Shown: piece by piece, positions 52,223 to 61,219 of the stretch
Layout of the letters: each line of letters opens with the position of its first letter
Position numbering within the stretch: position 1 is the first letter of the stretch
From: Lysobacter sp.
Lineage (GTDB): Bacteria > Pseudomonadota > Gammaproteobacteria > Xanthomonadales > Xanthomonadaceae
Assembly (NCBI GenBank): GCA_019634715.1
Contig: JAHCAU010000014.1
Coordinates: forward strand, 62,001-126,000
DNA: 64,000 nt
Direction of reading: 5' to 3'
Program-made: the position numbers and the translations under genes
The notes under the pieces: model-generated
Seen by the model: the letters and a program-made list of their open reading frames with translations, nothing else
Databases searched by the model: none
What the model was told of the DNA's origin: nothing

Positions 52223-53083
52223 ATGACGTTCTGGTTGATGGCACCGGCACGGGATGCCGGCACCGAGGTCCACCGCACTGTCTTCTTCCGTGGCCGATGG
52301 CCGGCGATGCTCGCCGGATCGGTCGCGCTGGCCGCCGGACTGCTGGCCGCATCCGGACTGAAAGCGCAGGACGAGCGCGGCAATCTGGTCGAGTCGCCAC
52401 GCCTGGCGTCGCCGACGCTGCAGCGTGCGGCCGTCGGAACGGCGCTGCGCGCGCCGCGCATCGCGCCCCATCGTGCGGACCTTCCGCCGCCGCGTGTGCG
52501 CTGCCAGTTCGTGTGCAGCGCGATCACGCCGCGCACGCCGATCGCCCAGGTCGTCGTCGATGGCGAGGCGCGGGAGATCACGCCGGCGCTGCGACTGGAT
52601 TTCGCGACCACGCCGCAGGCCATGCGCGAGGGCGATTTCGGCAGCGTGCCGCTGATGGCGATTCCCGAAGCGCGCGTGCAGCCGGGTGCGGGCATCGATG
52701 TCGAGCGGCTGCGCGTGCGCGAGACGCCGGTCTTCCTCGACCGCGTGCGGGAGTTCCGCGTGGTGCCGCGCGATGCCGGCATGGACACGACGCGGCTGCG
52801 CAGCGTCCGCCCGAATGCATCCACCGCCGTGGACACGTCGCCCGACCTGCGTGAAGCGATGGTCGCCGACCTGCGCGGCGGCGCGCTGCAGCAGATCCGC
52901 GCGATCGCGCAGGGCGTGGAGATGCAGCGCGGCACGCCGCAGCGCACGCTGGTCTTCGAAGGCCTGCAGCCGGGCATGAGCTACGAGATCCGCCTGGTGC
53001 GCGATGGCGTCGAGGCTGCGGAAAACCTCGGCGAGAACGTCTGTCGCGTGCCGGTGTGTCCGGCCGACTACGTCGTTCCGTAG
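52223..53083 (+). CDS. Secreted or membrane-anchored protein of unknown function (286 aa)
   Basis: AGGAGG at ideal distance. Hydrophobic segment AMLAGSVALAAGLLAASGLKA (about residues 30-50) is either an uncleaved anchor or a late signal peptide. The mature part has two Cys pairs (VRCQFVCSAI and NVCRVPVCPADYVVP) and regular strand-like stretches (RTLVFEGLQPGMSYEIRLVRDG) resembling a fibronectin-like end. No known motif. 78 bp upstream of the giant propeller gene; both have strong ribosome sites and probably act together. Confidence 0.75.
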   Translation: MTFWLMAPARDAGTEVHRTVFFRGRWPAMLAGSVALAAGLLAASGLKAQDERGNLVESPRLASPTLQRAAVGTALRAPRIAPHRADLPPPRVRCQFVCSAITPRTPIAQVVVDGEAREITPALRLDFATTPQAMREGDFGSVPLMAIPEARVQPGAGIDVERLRVRETPVFLDRVREFRVVPRDAGMDTTRLRSVRPNASTAVDTSPDLREAMVADLRGGALQQIRAIAQGVEMQRGTPQRTLVFEGLQPGMSYEIRLVRDGVEAAENLGENVCRVPVCPADYVVP

Positions 53084-53161
53084 CGCGCCCCGCCCATTCG
53101 TCATGCCGCCGCCAGCGCGCCCTGTCGCGCGGCGGCCCCCGTGCTTCCAGGAGAGAGCGCC

Positions 53162-56100
53162 ATGCAGGACACCATGCGCAATACCGGACTCCACGCCCCT
53201 CGTCATCGCGCCCCTCGTCGCCATGACGCTCGCCGCACAGCCCCACGCGCGACGCTGCTGCTGGCATCGCTGGCCGCGCTGCTGGCTTTCAGCGGCTCGG
53301 TCGCCGCGCAGGCGAGCTGGCGCATCGACAACATCAGCCCGGTGCAGTCCGACCGCGACGGCGGCGACCCCAACAGCGCCAGCGGCGGTCGCGTCAACAA
53401 GCTCGCCGCGCATCCGACCAACAACCAGGTCTACTTCGCGGCGAGCGAATGGGGCGGCCTGTTCCGCACCGCCGACGGCGGCCGCAACTGGACCTACGTG
53501 CAGGGGTATCGCGCGCAGGCGACCTGGGATGTCGAGTTCAACCCGGGCAACGCCAATGTCCTGGTCGCGACTTCGCGCTTCGACGGCAAAAGCACGCCGC
53601 AGTCGGGCGTCAATGTCAGCCGCGACGGCGGCACGACCTGGGCGGTGCCGACCGGGGCGCGCCCGGCCGCTGGCGACTGCCGTTTCGCGGTGGACCGTAC
53701 CGAACCCGAAGCCTTCGGCATCGCCTTCGACCCGGCCAACAACAACCGCATCTTCGTCGGCACCGGCTGCGGCCTGGCGGTGAGCACCGACAACGGCGTG
53801 ACCTGGGACTACCGCGACCCCACGCCGACCACGCCCGGCGGCTCGCGGGTGTGGGACGTCATCATCCACCACGGCGTGATCGACATCTGCGGCGACGAAG
53901 GCCACCTGCGCTCGAACGACGGCGGCACCACCTTCGTCGCCGGCGCGGTCGATCCCGGCGGCACCTGCTCGCTGGCGGCATCGCCGGACGAGGCGAACAC
54001 CATCTTCCTGTCGGTCGGCACGCAATTGTTCGAAAGCCGCGACGGCGGCGCGACCTGGCCGACCACCTTCACCAACCCCGGTCCGCAGGGACGCATCCCC
54101 TTCGTGCGCGTCAACGACCGCGCCGGCGCCGCCTTCGACCTGTGGTTCGGCGACACGCAGTTGTTCCGCGCGGCCTGCACCACGCCCGCCAACCCGGCGT
54201 CCAGCGCACAGCGCTGCCCGTCGAACAGCTGGAACAACGCGCAGAACGGCGCGCACTGGGACGTGGGCGACATCGCCTTCAATCCCACCGGCGGCGTCGG
54301 CGCCTGCCCGACGCTGTATTCGAACGACGGCGGCGTGTACTTCAACCTCCGCACCGGCAGCGATTGCCACGACCCGCGCTGGGAACAGCCGACCACCTCG
54401 GTCACCGCACTGTGGCTGTGGGACATGGCCGGCAACGAACGCGCGGCCGCGGACGAGGAAGGCGTCTACATCGGCCAGCAGGACACCGGCGCCTTCGGCA
54501 CCCGCGACGCCGCCCGGGCCACGCCCACCTGGCGCAGCCCGGGTTGCTGCGACGTGTTCGACGTGGAGGCCGAAGCCAACCGCGTGGTCTACACGATGTG
54601 CTGCTTCAGCCCCGGTCGCGCGACGCGGATGTTCCTCGACGGCGACAACATGGATGGCGGCTCGGAAATCCCGACCTATCCCGCCGGCAACCTGCTGGGC
54701 TTCCGCGATCTGGACAGCATCGCCAACTACGCCGCCAACAGCTATGCGGTGGTCTCCAGTGCGGGGGTGTTCTTCACCACGAACATCGGTGCGAATCCCG
54801 TCACCTGGCAAACCCTGGGCACCGGCGTGCCGGCCAACGCCTGCGGCATCCACGCATCGCGGCGCGGCGACGGCACCGCCGTGTTCCTGCTGCGCGCAGG
54901 CCTCGGCGCCTGCGGCATGGGCGGCACCGGTTCGCTGTGGCGGCACGACGGCGCCACCACCACCGGCGCCTGGACACAGGTGCAGCGCAACGGCAACAAC
55001 CAGTTCGGCGCGTTCGCGGTGGATCGCAACGACGCCAACCACATCATCGCCAGCGACATGGCCGGCGCCACGCCGCAGATGGTGCGCACCACCAACGGCG
55101 GCACCAGCTGGACGGCGATGGCCGGCGTCGACGCCCTGCTCACCGGCAACGGCGCGTTCCTCGGCGAAGTGCAGCAGGGCGCGACCGGCGGCGGCTACCC
55201 GCAGGCATCGCTGGTCGCGATTAGCCCGCTGGACCGCAACGTCTTCGTGGTCGGCGGCCAGGATTCGGGCATCCATTACAGCGCGAACGCCGGCGGCAGC
55301 TGGACCCTGCTGTCGGACCCGGTGAACAACACCGCGCTGCGACCGCACATCTCGCGCCCGCTGTACGCGCATTTCGAACGCCTGGGCAACCAGCGCTCGA
55401 ACCTGTACATCGGCGCGCGCGGCCGCGGCGCGTGGCGCATCGGCATCAACCAGGAAAACCGCTGGGCCGGCGCGATCTGGCGCTTCACCGGCACCACCTG
55501 CACCGGCGACAACTGCCCCGGCTGGCAGCGTCTGGACAACAACATCCGCAGCGTCGACATCGCCGCCGCGTCCGACCGCCTCTACCAGCTGCACTACGAC
55601 GGCACGATCTGGCGCGCGACCGGCACGCCCTGCACCGGCGAAAGCTGCCCCGGCTGGCAGCGGCTGGACAACAATCCGAAGACGGTGTCGATCGCGGCCG
55701 GCGGCACCAGCCTGTACCAGTTGCACAACGACGGCATGATCTGGCGCTCCACCGGCACCGCCTGTTCCGGCGACAGTTGCCCCGGCTGGCAGCGGCTGGA
55801 CAACAACCCGGCCACGCGCGCCATCGCGGCCAGCGGCGGCAAGCTCTTCCAGCTGCATCGCGATGGCCGCATCTGGGAATGGACCGGCCAACCCTGCAGC
55901 GGCGACAACTGTCCGCACTGGCGCATGCTCGACAACAACCCGCGCACGATCGGCATCGCGACCAGCAATGGCACCCTGTTCCAGCTGCACGACGACGGCC
56001 GCGTGTGGCGCGCGACCGGCACGCCCTGCAGCGGCCAGAGTTGCCCGGGCTGGACGATGCTCGACAACAACCCCGCCACCGCCGACCTGTCCACCAATGG

Positions 56101-57319
56101 CGGCACGCTGTTCCAGCGCCACCGCAACGGCAACCTCTGGCGTTCGACCGGTGCCGCCTGCTCCGGCCAGAGCTGCCCGGGCTGGCAGCGGCTGGACAAC
56201 AACCCGCGCAGCACCGCGATCAACGGCGGCCTGTACCAGGACCACGCCGACGGCCGCATCTGGCGCTCCACCGGCGCCGCCTGCAGCGGCGAAAGCTGCC
56301 CGGGCTGGACGATGCTCGACAACAACCCGCGCACGAAATTCAGCCTGGCCGCCGAGGGCGACAATGCGCGGCTGTACCAGCTGCACGCGCCGAAGCTCTA
56401 CCAGCTCCACAACAACGGCGCGATCTGGCAATCCACCGGCGCACCCTGCAGCGGCGAGAGCTGCCCCGGTTGGCAGCGGCTCGACAACAACCCGCGCACG
56501 CGCAGCATCGCCGCAGCCGGCGGCCGCCTGTACCAGTTGCACGTGGACGGCAGGATCTGGCGCAGCACCGGCCAGCCGTGTTCGGACGATGTCTGCCCGG
56601 GCTGGGAACTGGTCGACAACAACACCCGCACGGTGAAGATCGTCGCCTCGGCCGGCCAGCTCTTCCAGTTGCACAACAACGGCCATGTCTGGCGCTTCAC
56701 CGGCCGCACCTGCACCGGCCAGAGCTGCCCCGGCTGGGTGCGCCTGGACAACAACGCCGCGACCCGCGACATCGTCGCCGGCGGCGGCCAGCTGTACCAG
56801 CTGCACACCGGCGGACGCATCTGGCGCTGGACCGGCCGCGCCTGCAGTGGCGAGAGCTGCCCGGGCTGGACGATGCTCGACAACAACCCGGCGACCACCC
56901 GCATCACCGCGGCCGGCGGCCTGCTGTACCAGTTGCACACCGGCGGCCGGATCTGGGTGCATACCGGCGTCGCCTGCACCGGCAACAACTGCCCCGGCTG
57001 GCGCATGCTCGACAACAACCCGCGCACCACCGACATCGTCGCGGGCGGCCACGAGCTGTACCAGCGCCACAACGACGGTCGCATCTGGGAATCGACCGGC
57101 GTCGCCTGCACCAACAACAACTGCCCCGGCTGGCGCATGCTCGACAACAACCCGCGCACCCGCGCGCTCGCTGCGGCCGGCGGCCTGCTCTACCAGTTGC
57201 ACGACAACGGCGTGATCTGGCGCAGCGACGGCCGCCCCTGCGTGCAGCAGAGCTGCCCGGGCTGGGTTCGGCTGGACAACAACCCGCGCACGGTGTCGAT
57301 TGTGTCCGCGGAGGAGTGA
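53162..57319 (+). CDS. Secreted BNR/sortilin-type beta-propeller protein with 13 full C-terminal cysteine repeats (1385 aa)
   Basis: AGGAGAG before the ATG, then a long signal peptide ending GSVAAQ. Residues ~40-730 contain at least seven Asp-box-like motifs (TADGGRNW, SRDGGTTW, STDNGVTW, SNDGGTTF, SRDGGATW, TTNGGTSW and SANAGGSW), the mark of BNR/VPS10 propellers. From about residue 767 a ~44-residue unit is repeated: CxGxSCPGWxxLDNNPxT, then I/L-AAxGGxLYQLHxDGRIWRxTG. The unit resembles tectonin/tachylectin propeller blades, each with a Cys-x4-Cys pair. The whole is probably an extracellular or surface adhesin or glycan-binding protein. Confidence 0.88.
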   Translation: MQDTMRNTGLHAPRHRAPRRHDARRTAPRATLLLASLAALLAFSGSVAAQASWRIDNISPVQSDRDGGDPNSASGGRVNKLAAHPTNNQVYFAASEWGGLFRTADGGRNWTYVQGYRAQATWDVEFNPGNANVLVATSRFDGKSTPQSGVNVSRDGGTTWAVPTGARPAAGDCRFAVDRTEPEAFGIAFDPANNNRIFVGTGCGLAVSTDNGVTWDYRDPTPTTPGGSRVWDVIIHHGVIDICGDEGHLRSNDGGTTFVAGAVDPGGTCSLAASPDEANTIFLSVGTQLFESRDGGATWPTTFTNPGPQGRIPFVRVNDRAGAAFDLWFGDTQLFRAACTTPANPASSAQRCPSNSWNNAQNGAHWDVGDIAFNPTGGVGACPTLYSNDGGVYFNLRTGSDCHDPRWEQPTTSVTALWLWDMAGNERAAADEEGVYIGQQDTGAFGTRDAARATPTWRSPGCCDVFDVEAEANRVVYTMCCFSPGRATRMFLDGDNMDGGSEIPTYPAGNLLGFRDLDSIANYAANSYAVVSSAGVFFTTNIGANPVTWQTLGTGVPANACGIHASRRGDGTAVFLLRAGLGACGMGGTGSLWRHDGATTTGAWTQVQRNGNNQFGAFAVDRNDANHIIASDMAGATPQMVRTTNGGTSWTAMAGVDALLTGNGAFLGEVQQGATGGGYPQASLVAISPLDRNVFVVGGQDSGIHYSANAGGSWTLLSDPVNNTALRPHISRPLYAHFERLGNQRSNLYIGARGRGAWRIGINQENRWAGAIWRFTGTTCTGDNCPGWQRLDNNIRSVDIAAASDRLYQLHYDGTIWRATGTPCTGESCPGWQRLDNNPKTVSIAAGGTSLYQLHNDGMIWRSTGTACSGDSCPGWQRLDNNPATRAIAASGGKLFQLHRDGRIWEWTGQPCSGDNCPHWRMLDNNPRTIGIATSNGTLFQLHDDGRVWRATGTPCSGQSCPGWTMLDNNPATADLSTNGGTLFQRHRNGNLWRSTGAACSGQSCPGWQRLDNNPRSTAINGGLYQDHADGRIWRSTGAACSGESCPGWTMLDNNPRTKFSLAAEGDNARLYQLHAPKLYQLHNNGAIWQSTGAPCSGESCPGWQRLDNNPRTRSIAAAGGRLYQLHVDGRIWRSTGQPCSDDVCPGWELVDNNTRTVKIVASAGQLFQLHNNGHVWRFTGRTCTGQSCPGWVRLDNNAATRDIVAGGGQLYQLHTGGRIWRWTGRACSGESCPGWTMLDNNPATTRITAAGGLLYQLHTGGRIWVHTGVACTGNNCPGWRMLDNNPRTTDIVAGGHELYQRHNDGRIWESTGVACTNNNCPGWRMLDNNPRTRALAAAGGLLYQLHDNGVIWRSDGRPCVQQSCPGWVRLDNNPRTVSIVSAEE
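55461..57316 (+). repeat. Coding tandem repeats, ~132-bp unit, 13 full copies plus ends
   Basis: Fourteen Cys-x4-Cys-PGW/PHW motifs can be counted, each followed by LDNN or VDNN. Copy 6 is shortened by ~4 residues. Copy 7 contains an 11-residue insertion with a second LYQLH. Copies are alike at the DNA level (TGCCC-GG-CTGG, GACAACAA), which invites recombination and copy-number change. Confidence 0.9.
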
Positions 57320-57355
57320 GCCACGACATCGCGCGCTGCCGGCGATGCGGACGAA

Positions 57356-57387
57356 AAAAGACGCCACCCGCGAGGGTGGCGTCTTTT
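57356..57387. terminator. Bidirectional terminator between propeller and histidine kinase genes
   Basis: Stem AAAAGACGCCACCC / GGGTGGCGTCTTTT with a GCGA loop. It sits between convergent genes and has A/T tails on both sides. Confidence 0.93.
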
Positions 57388-57445
57388 CCCGGTCGTCGAG
57401 CATCCCGCGGAATCGCTCCGCCCCGGCGGAGACAACCTGCATGCC

Positions 57446-58774
57446 TCAGTCGGCGAACTCCAGCGTCGCCACCACGCCTTTTTCATCGCCCGGCACCACG
57501 CGCACGCGCCAGCCGTACAGCGCGCACAGGCGGCGCACGATCGACAGGCCGATGCCGCCGCCCTGGGTGTGCTCGGCATGGCTGCCGCGATAGCCGCGCT
57601 CGAACAGGCGTGCGGCGTCCTCGGCGCTGAGGCCGGGACCGCTGTCGATCACGTCGACGGCGTTCGCGCGCAGGCGCACGATCACGTCGCCCTGCAGCGT
57701 GTACTTCACCGCGTTGCCGATCAGGTTGCTCAGCGCCACCGTCACCGCCGCGTCCGGCGCATCCACGATCACCGGCCCCTGCGTGTCGTCGACGTGCAGC
57801 ACCAGCGGCTTGCCGGCCAGCTGCCCGCGGTGGGCATCGAGCAGTTGCTCGGCGAGCTTGCCGACATCGGCCGCGCCATGGCCGCGTTCGTTGCGCGACA
57901 GCAGCAGCAGGGCGCCGATCAGGTCGGTGCACTGCTGCTCGGCACGCTGGATGCGCTGCAGTCGGGTCTGCGTCTTCTCGTCGAGGCCGGGCCGGGCCAG
58001 CAGCAGCTCCACGGCGCCGCGGATCACCGCCAGCGGCGTGCGCAGTTCGTGGCTGACGTCGGCGTTGAATTCACGGTCGCGCTTGACCACGTCGGTCAGG
58101 CGCCCCGCGTAATCGTCCAGCGCCTTCGCCAGTTCGCCCACCTCGTCCTCGGCGAAGTGCGAAGCCAGCGCTTCCGGCTCGCTGCTGCGCCCGGACCGGC
58201 GCAGGCGTCGCGCCAGCTCGGTCACCGGGCTCATCACCCGCGACGCCGCCCACCACCCGACCAGCAGCGAAAACACGGTGAACAGGATCACCGAGCCGAA
58301 GATCGCGCGGTTGAACTGCGTCTCGCCGCGGCTGGCGCGGGTCATGTCGTAGGCGAGGAAGAACCATGCATCGGGCGTCTTGCGCACGGCGAGCTTGTAG
58401 GAGAACGGACTGCCGTCGGGATTCCTCCCGCCGAGGCGGTGGATGCCGTCGCCGAGCTGATACCAGTCCGGCTCGTCGATCTTCAGCGATTCGAACTTGT
58501 CCGGCCCGACGACCCGTCCGTACATCTGCTGGACGGGCAGGTCGGGGCTGCGCGTCGGATCCGCGAAATAACGCCGCGCGAACTCGTTGATGTTCTGGTT
58601 CATCACGTCTTCGACCAGCGCATTCTCGACCCGGTTGCGGGTCCATTGCGTGGCGAAGGCGAACAGGCTGGTCAGCCCGAAGCCCAGCAGCAGGAACGAG
58701 AGGATGATGCGGCTGCGCAGCCGCCGGCGGTAGGTGGGACGCACGCGCCGCGGCGCGGGTCGATCAGCCGGCAT
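57446..58774 (-). CDS. Sensor histidine kinase (442 aa)
   Basis: Two membrane helices (ILSFLLLGFGLTSLFAFA and AIFGSVILFTVFSLLVGWW) bracket a ~130-residue periplasmic domain. HAMP follows (SRVMSPVTELARRLR), then the H-box DVSHELRTPLAVIRG, N-box NLIGNAVKYTL, G1 VIDSGPGLS and G2 GGGIGLSIV. A complete PhoQ/QseC-type kinase. Its start overlaps the response-regulator gene by 11 nt, so the two are cognate. The signal is unknown. Confidence 0.95.
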   Translation of the reverse strand: MPADRPAPRRVRPTYRRRLRSRIILSFLLLGFGLTSLFAFATQWTRNRVENALVEDVMNQNINEFARRYFADPTRSPDLPVQQMYGRVVGPDKFESLKIDEPDWYQLGDGIHRLGGRNPDGSPFSYKLAVRKTPDAWFFLAYDMTRASRGETQFNRAIFGSVILFTVFSLLVGWWAASRVMSPVTELARRLRRSGRSSEPEALASHFAEDEVGELAKALDDYAGRLTDVVKRDREFNADVSHELRTPLAVIRGAVELLLARPGLDEKTQTRLQRIQRAEQQCTDLIGALLLLSRNERGHGAADVGKLAEQLLDAHRGQLAGKPLVLHVDDTQGPVIVDAPDAAVTVALSNLIGNAVKYTLQGDVIVRLRANAVDVIDSGPGLSAEDAARLFERGYRGSHAEHTQGGGIGLSIVRRLCALYGWRVRVVPGDEKGVVATLEFAD

Positions 58775-59444
58775 CGGGAACGGCGATGCGGTAGCCGATG
58801 CCGTGTCGGGTCTGGATCAGCGGCACGCCGAAGGGCTTGTCGAGCACCGCGCGCAGGCCGTGGATGTGCACACGCAGGCTGTCCGAATCCGGCAGTTCCT
58901 CGCCCCACACCCGGGTTTCCAGTTCCTGCCGCGTGACCACCGCCGGCGAGGCTTCCATCAGCGCCTGCAGGATCTTCAGCGCGGTCGGGTTGAGCTGCAG
59001 CAGCTTGCCCTGGCGGCGGACTTCGAGGGTGTCGAGGTTGTATTCGAGATCGCCGACCTCCAGCACCCGCGTCTGCGTGCCCTTGCCGCGGCGGGCCAGC
59101 GCGTTGAGGCGAACTTCCACTTCCTGCAGCGCGAACGGCTTGATCAGGTAGTCGTCGGCGCCGGAGTCGAAACCGGCGATCTTGTTGTCCAGGCTGTCGC
59201 GCGCGGTGAGCATCAGCACCGGGGTCTGCTTGCGGGCCTCGCCGCGCAGCTTGCGGCAGACCTCCAAGCCATCCATGCCCGGCAGGTTCAGGTCGAGCAC
59301 GATGGCGTCGAAGTCGTGGACCACCGCCAGGTGCAGGCCGGTGATGCCGTCGGCGGCGAAATCGATGGTATGGCCGCGGTCCTCCAGGTAGTCGCCCAGG
59401 TTGGCGGCGATGTCCTGGTTGTCTTCGATCACGAGAATGCGCAT
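58764..59444 (-). CDS. OmpR-family response regulator (226 aa)
   Basis: Receiver domain with acidic pair ED (residues 7-8), phospho-acceptor Asp51 (VLDLNLPGMDG), LTARDS and the Lys in DYLIKPF. C-terminal winged helix (LQLNPTALKILQALMEASPAVVTRQELE, then RHGIGYRI). The ATG with AGAGGAA upstream is preferred; the frame is open earlier. First gene of the two-component operon. Confidence 0.95.
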   Translation of the reverse strand: MRILVIEDNQDIAANLGDYLEDRGHTIDFAADGITGLHLAVVHDFDAIVLDLNLPGMDGLEVCRKLRGEARKQTPVLMLTARDSLDNKIAGFDSGADDYLIKPFALQEVEVRLNALARRGKGTQTRVLEVGDLEYNLDTLEVRRQGKLLQLNPTALKILQALMEASPAVVTRQELETRVWGEELPDSDSLRVHIHGLRAVLDKPFGVPLIQTRHGIGYRIAVPDAG

Positions 59445-59586
59445 GGGCGTTCGGATTCCTCTGGCGTTGTGCTCGGACCGCTCGCACCGCGATCGGTTCC
59501 GCAGCGGCGTGGTGGCGACCACCACCGCATTCTGGCACAGCGTTCGTCCCCCCCGCGATGCATCGAGGCGCGCGGGCGGCACATGG

Positions 59587-59621
59587 AAAAAAGCGGCCCG
59601 GCGATGTACACCGCCGGGCCG
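59587..59621 (-). terminator. Terminator downstream of rimK
   Basis: In minus-strand direction: CGGCCCGGCG, 8-nt loop, CGCCGGGCCG, then C and six T. Perfect 10-bp stem. It lies ~160 bp after the rimK stop, in the 335-bp gap before the response-regulator gene. The rest of the gap has no gene-like frame and must hold the promoter of the two-component operon. Confidence 0.85.
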
Positions 59622-59779
59622 AACATTCGGTTGTTACCCCGATTACCGGTTCTGCATCTGGCACCTGACGAGGATGGCGGGATGGACAGACATCGGCCCG
59701 CACACGCTACGCCCGCTCCGATTAAAGCGCCGTTAAAGCCCCGTGACAGGCGACCGGGGGTCCGCCGGACGGCGCGGGG

Positions 59780-60685
59780 TCACTTCGACGATGCCGGCGC
59801 GCGACCGATACGTTTGGCGCCTTTCGCCAGAAGTTCGACGATTTTGCCCGCAATATCCACGCCTGTCGCCGCCTCGATCCCCTCCAGCCCGGGCGAGGCG
59901 TTGACCTCCAGCACCAGCGGGCCGCGGTGGGCCCGGATCAGGTCCACCCCCGCCACCCCCAGACCCAGCACCTTCGCGGCGCGGACCGCCGCCCGGCACT
60001 CGTCCTCGCTCGGCTCGACCGCCTCGGCGGTGCCGCCCCGATGCAGGTTCGAGCGGAAGTCGCCGCTCGGCGCCTGCCGGCGCATGCCCGCGACCACCTC
60101 GTCGCCGACCACGAAGCAGCGCAGGTCCGCCCCCTCGGCCTCGGCGATGAACTCCTGCACCAGGAAGTTGGCGTACAGCCCGCGCAGGGTCTCGACCACG
60201 CTGCGCGAGGCCGACGGCTTCTCGGTCAGGATCACGCCCGCGCCCTGCGAGCTTTCGTTGAGCTTCACGACGTGCGGCGGCGGCCCCAGCATCGACAGCA
60301 GGTCGATGGTGTCGTCGGGGTTGTCGCCGAACACCGTCGCCGGCATGCCGATGCCCTGCGCCGCCAGCAGCTGGTGCGCACGCAGCTTGTCGCGCGCCCG
60401 GGCGATGGCGTCGGCCCCGTTCGGCGTGTAACTGCCCATCAACTCGAACTGGTGCAGCACCGCCGTGCCGTAGCGCGTGATCGACGCCCCGATGCGCGGC
60501 AGCACCGCGTCGTAGCCGGAGATCGACTTTCCCTTGTAATGCATGTCGAAGCCGTCCGACGCGATACGCATGTAGCAGCGCAGCGGATCGAGCACCCGCG
60601 CGCTGTGCCCGCGCTCGCGCGCCGCCTCCACCAGGCGCCTGGTCGAATACAGCTTGGTGTTGCGGGAGAGGATGGCCAGCTTCAT
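59780..60685 (-). CDS. rimK: Alpha-L-glutamate ligase RimK
   Basis: ATP-grasp ligase that adds glutamates to the C-terminus of ribosomal protein S6 and can make poly-glutamate. MKLAILSRNTKLYSTRRL, LPRIGASITRYGTAVLHQFE, VVKLNESSQGAGVIL, QEFIAEAEGADLRCFVVGDEVV and LEVNASPGLEGIE match the family closely. 301 residues, usual size. Confidence 0.95.
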   Translation of the reverse strand: MKLAILSRNTKLYSTRRLVEAARERGHSARVLDPLRCYMRIASDGFDMHYKGKSISGYDAVLPRIGASITRYGTAVLHQFELMGSYTPNGADAIARARDKLRAHQLLAAQGIGMPATVFGDNPDDTIDLLSMLGPPPHVVKLNESSQGAGVILTEKPSASRSVVETLRGLYANFLVQEFIAEAEGADLRCFVVGDEVVAGMRRQAPSGDFRSNLHRGGTAEAVEPSEDECRAAVRAAKVLGLGVAGVDLIRAHRGPLVLEVNASPGLEGIEAATGVDIAGKIVELLAKGAKRIGRAPASSK

Positions 60686-61219
60686 GGATGTGGTCCGCCG
60701 CGGCGACGGCCGCAGCTTGCGGCGGAATGATGACAGTTCCTGCGCGGCGCCACACCGTGCGAAAAGAGGCCCGGGGCTAGGATGACCGCTGGCCGCCGGG
60801 GACGCGTGGCATCGCCTGCCGACGGCCGCGGACGACCGGATGGCGGTGCATCACGCGCCCCGAAGCGCTGGACGTATCAAATCCAGCGCCCGAAACGCGA
60901 TGCCGTAACGAAGCGATTCCGGAAGGCCATTCGTGTCTCCGCGATTGCACTCAGACACGCCTCAACACAATACATTTGAGAAAGGATGCCCAGGGTGGAA
61001 GCGTCGGTCCGAAAGCATCCTTCTCTCTCCAGATCGCCGCGAAGCCGAGCCAATTCCGCATCTCGCTTGTAGCGCTTGATCATCGACGACTGTCACCACG
61101 CCGCAGTCTTTGAAAGTCTTCTTGAGGGCGGGATGCCGCTTCGATGTCGTCGTCGCGCGATCCCCGCCCAACACCGGGACCTTTCGGGCCACCGGAGACA
61201 TCCGGCTGCTGGGCCTGGT
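60686..61219. other. 534-bp region with no convincing gene
   Basis: Two short frames are possible: minus 60877-61083 (68 aa, MIKRYKRDAELARLRGDLERE and following) and plus 60782-60979 (65 aa). Neither has a ribosome site or known domain. Base composition near 60890-61080 is lower in GC than the neighbours, so it may be decayed transferred DNA. GCCTGGTT-CA-AACCAGGC, a perfect palindrome at 61213-61230, overlaps the stop codon of the next gene. Confidence 0.45.

Noticed and set aside
52064..57442. A 1792-codon open frame on the minus strand opposite the propeller gene
   Set aside because: It is antisense to a protein with a signal peptide, Asp boxes and regular repeats. Its own translation is low-complexity Ala/Gly/Val/Arg, an artefact of GC-rich repeats.
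60877..61083. 68-codon minus-strand frame
   Set aside because: Lower-GC and possibly a gene remnant, but no ribosome site, domain or operon partner.
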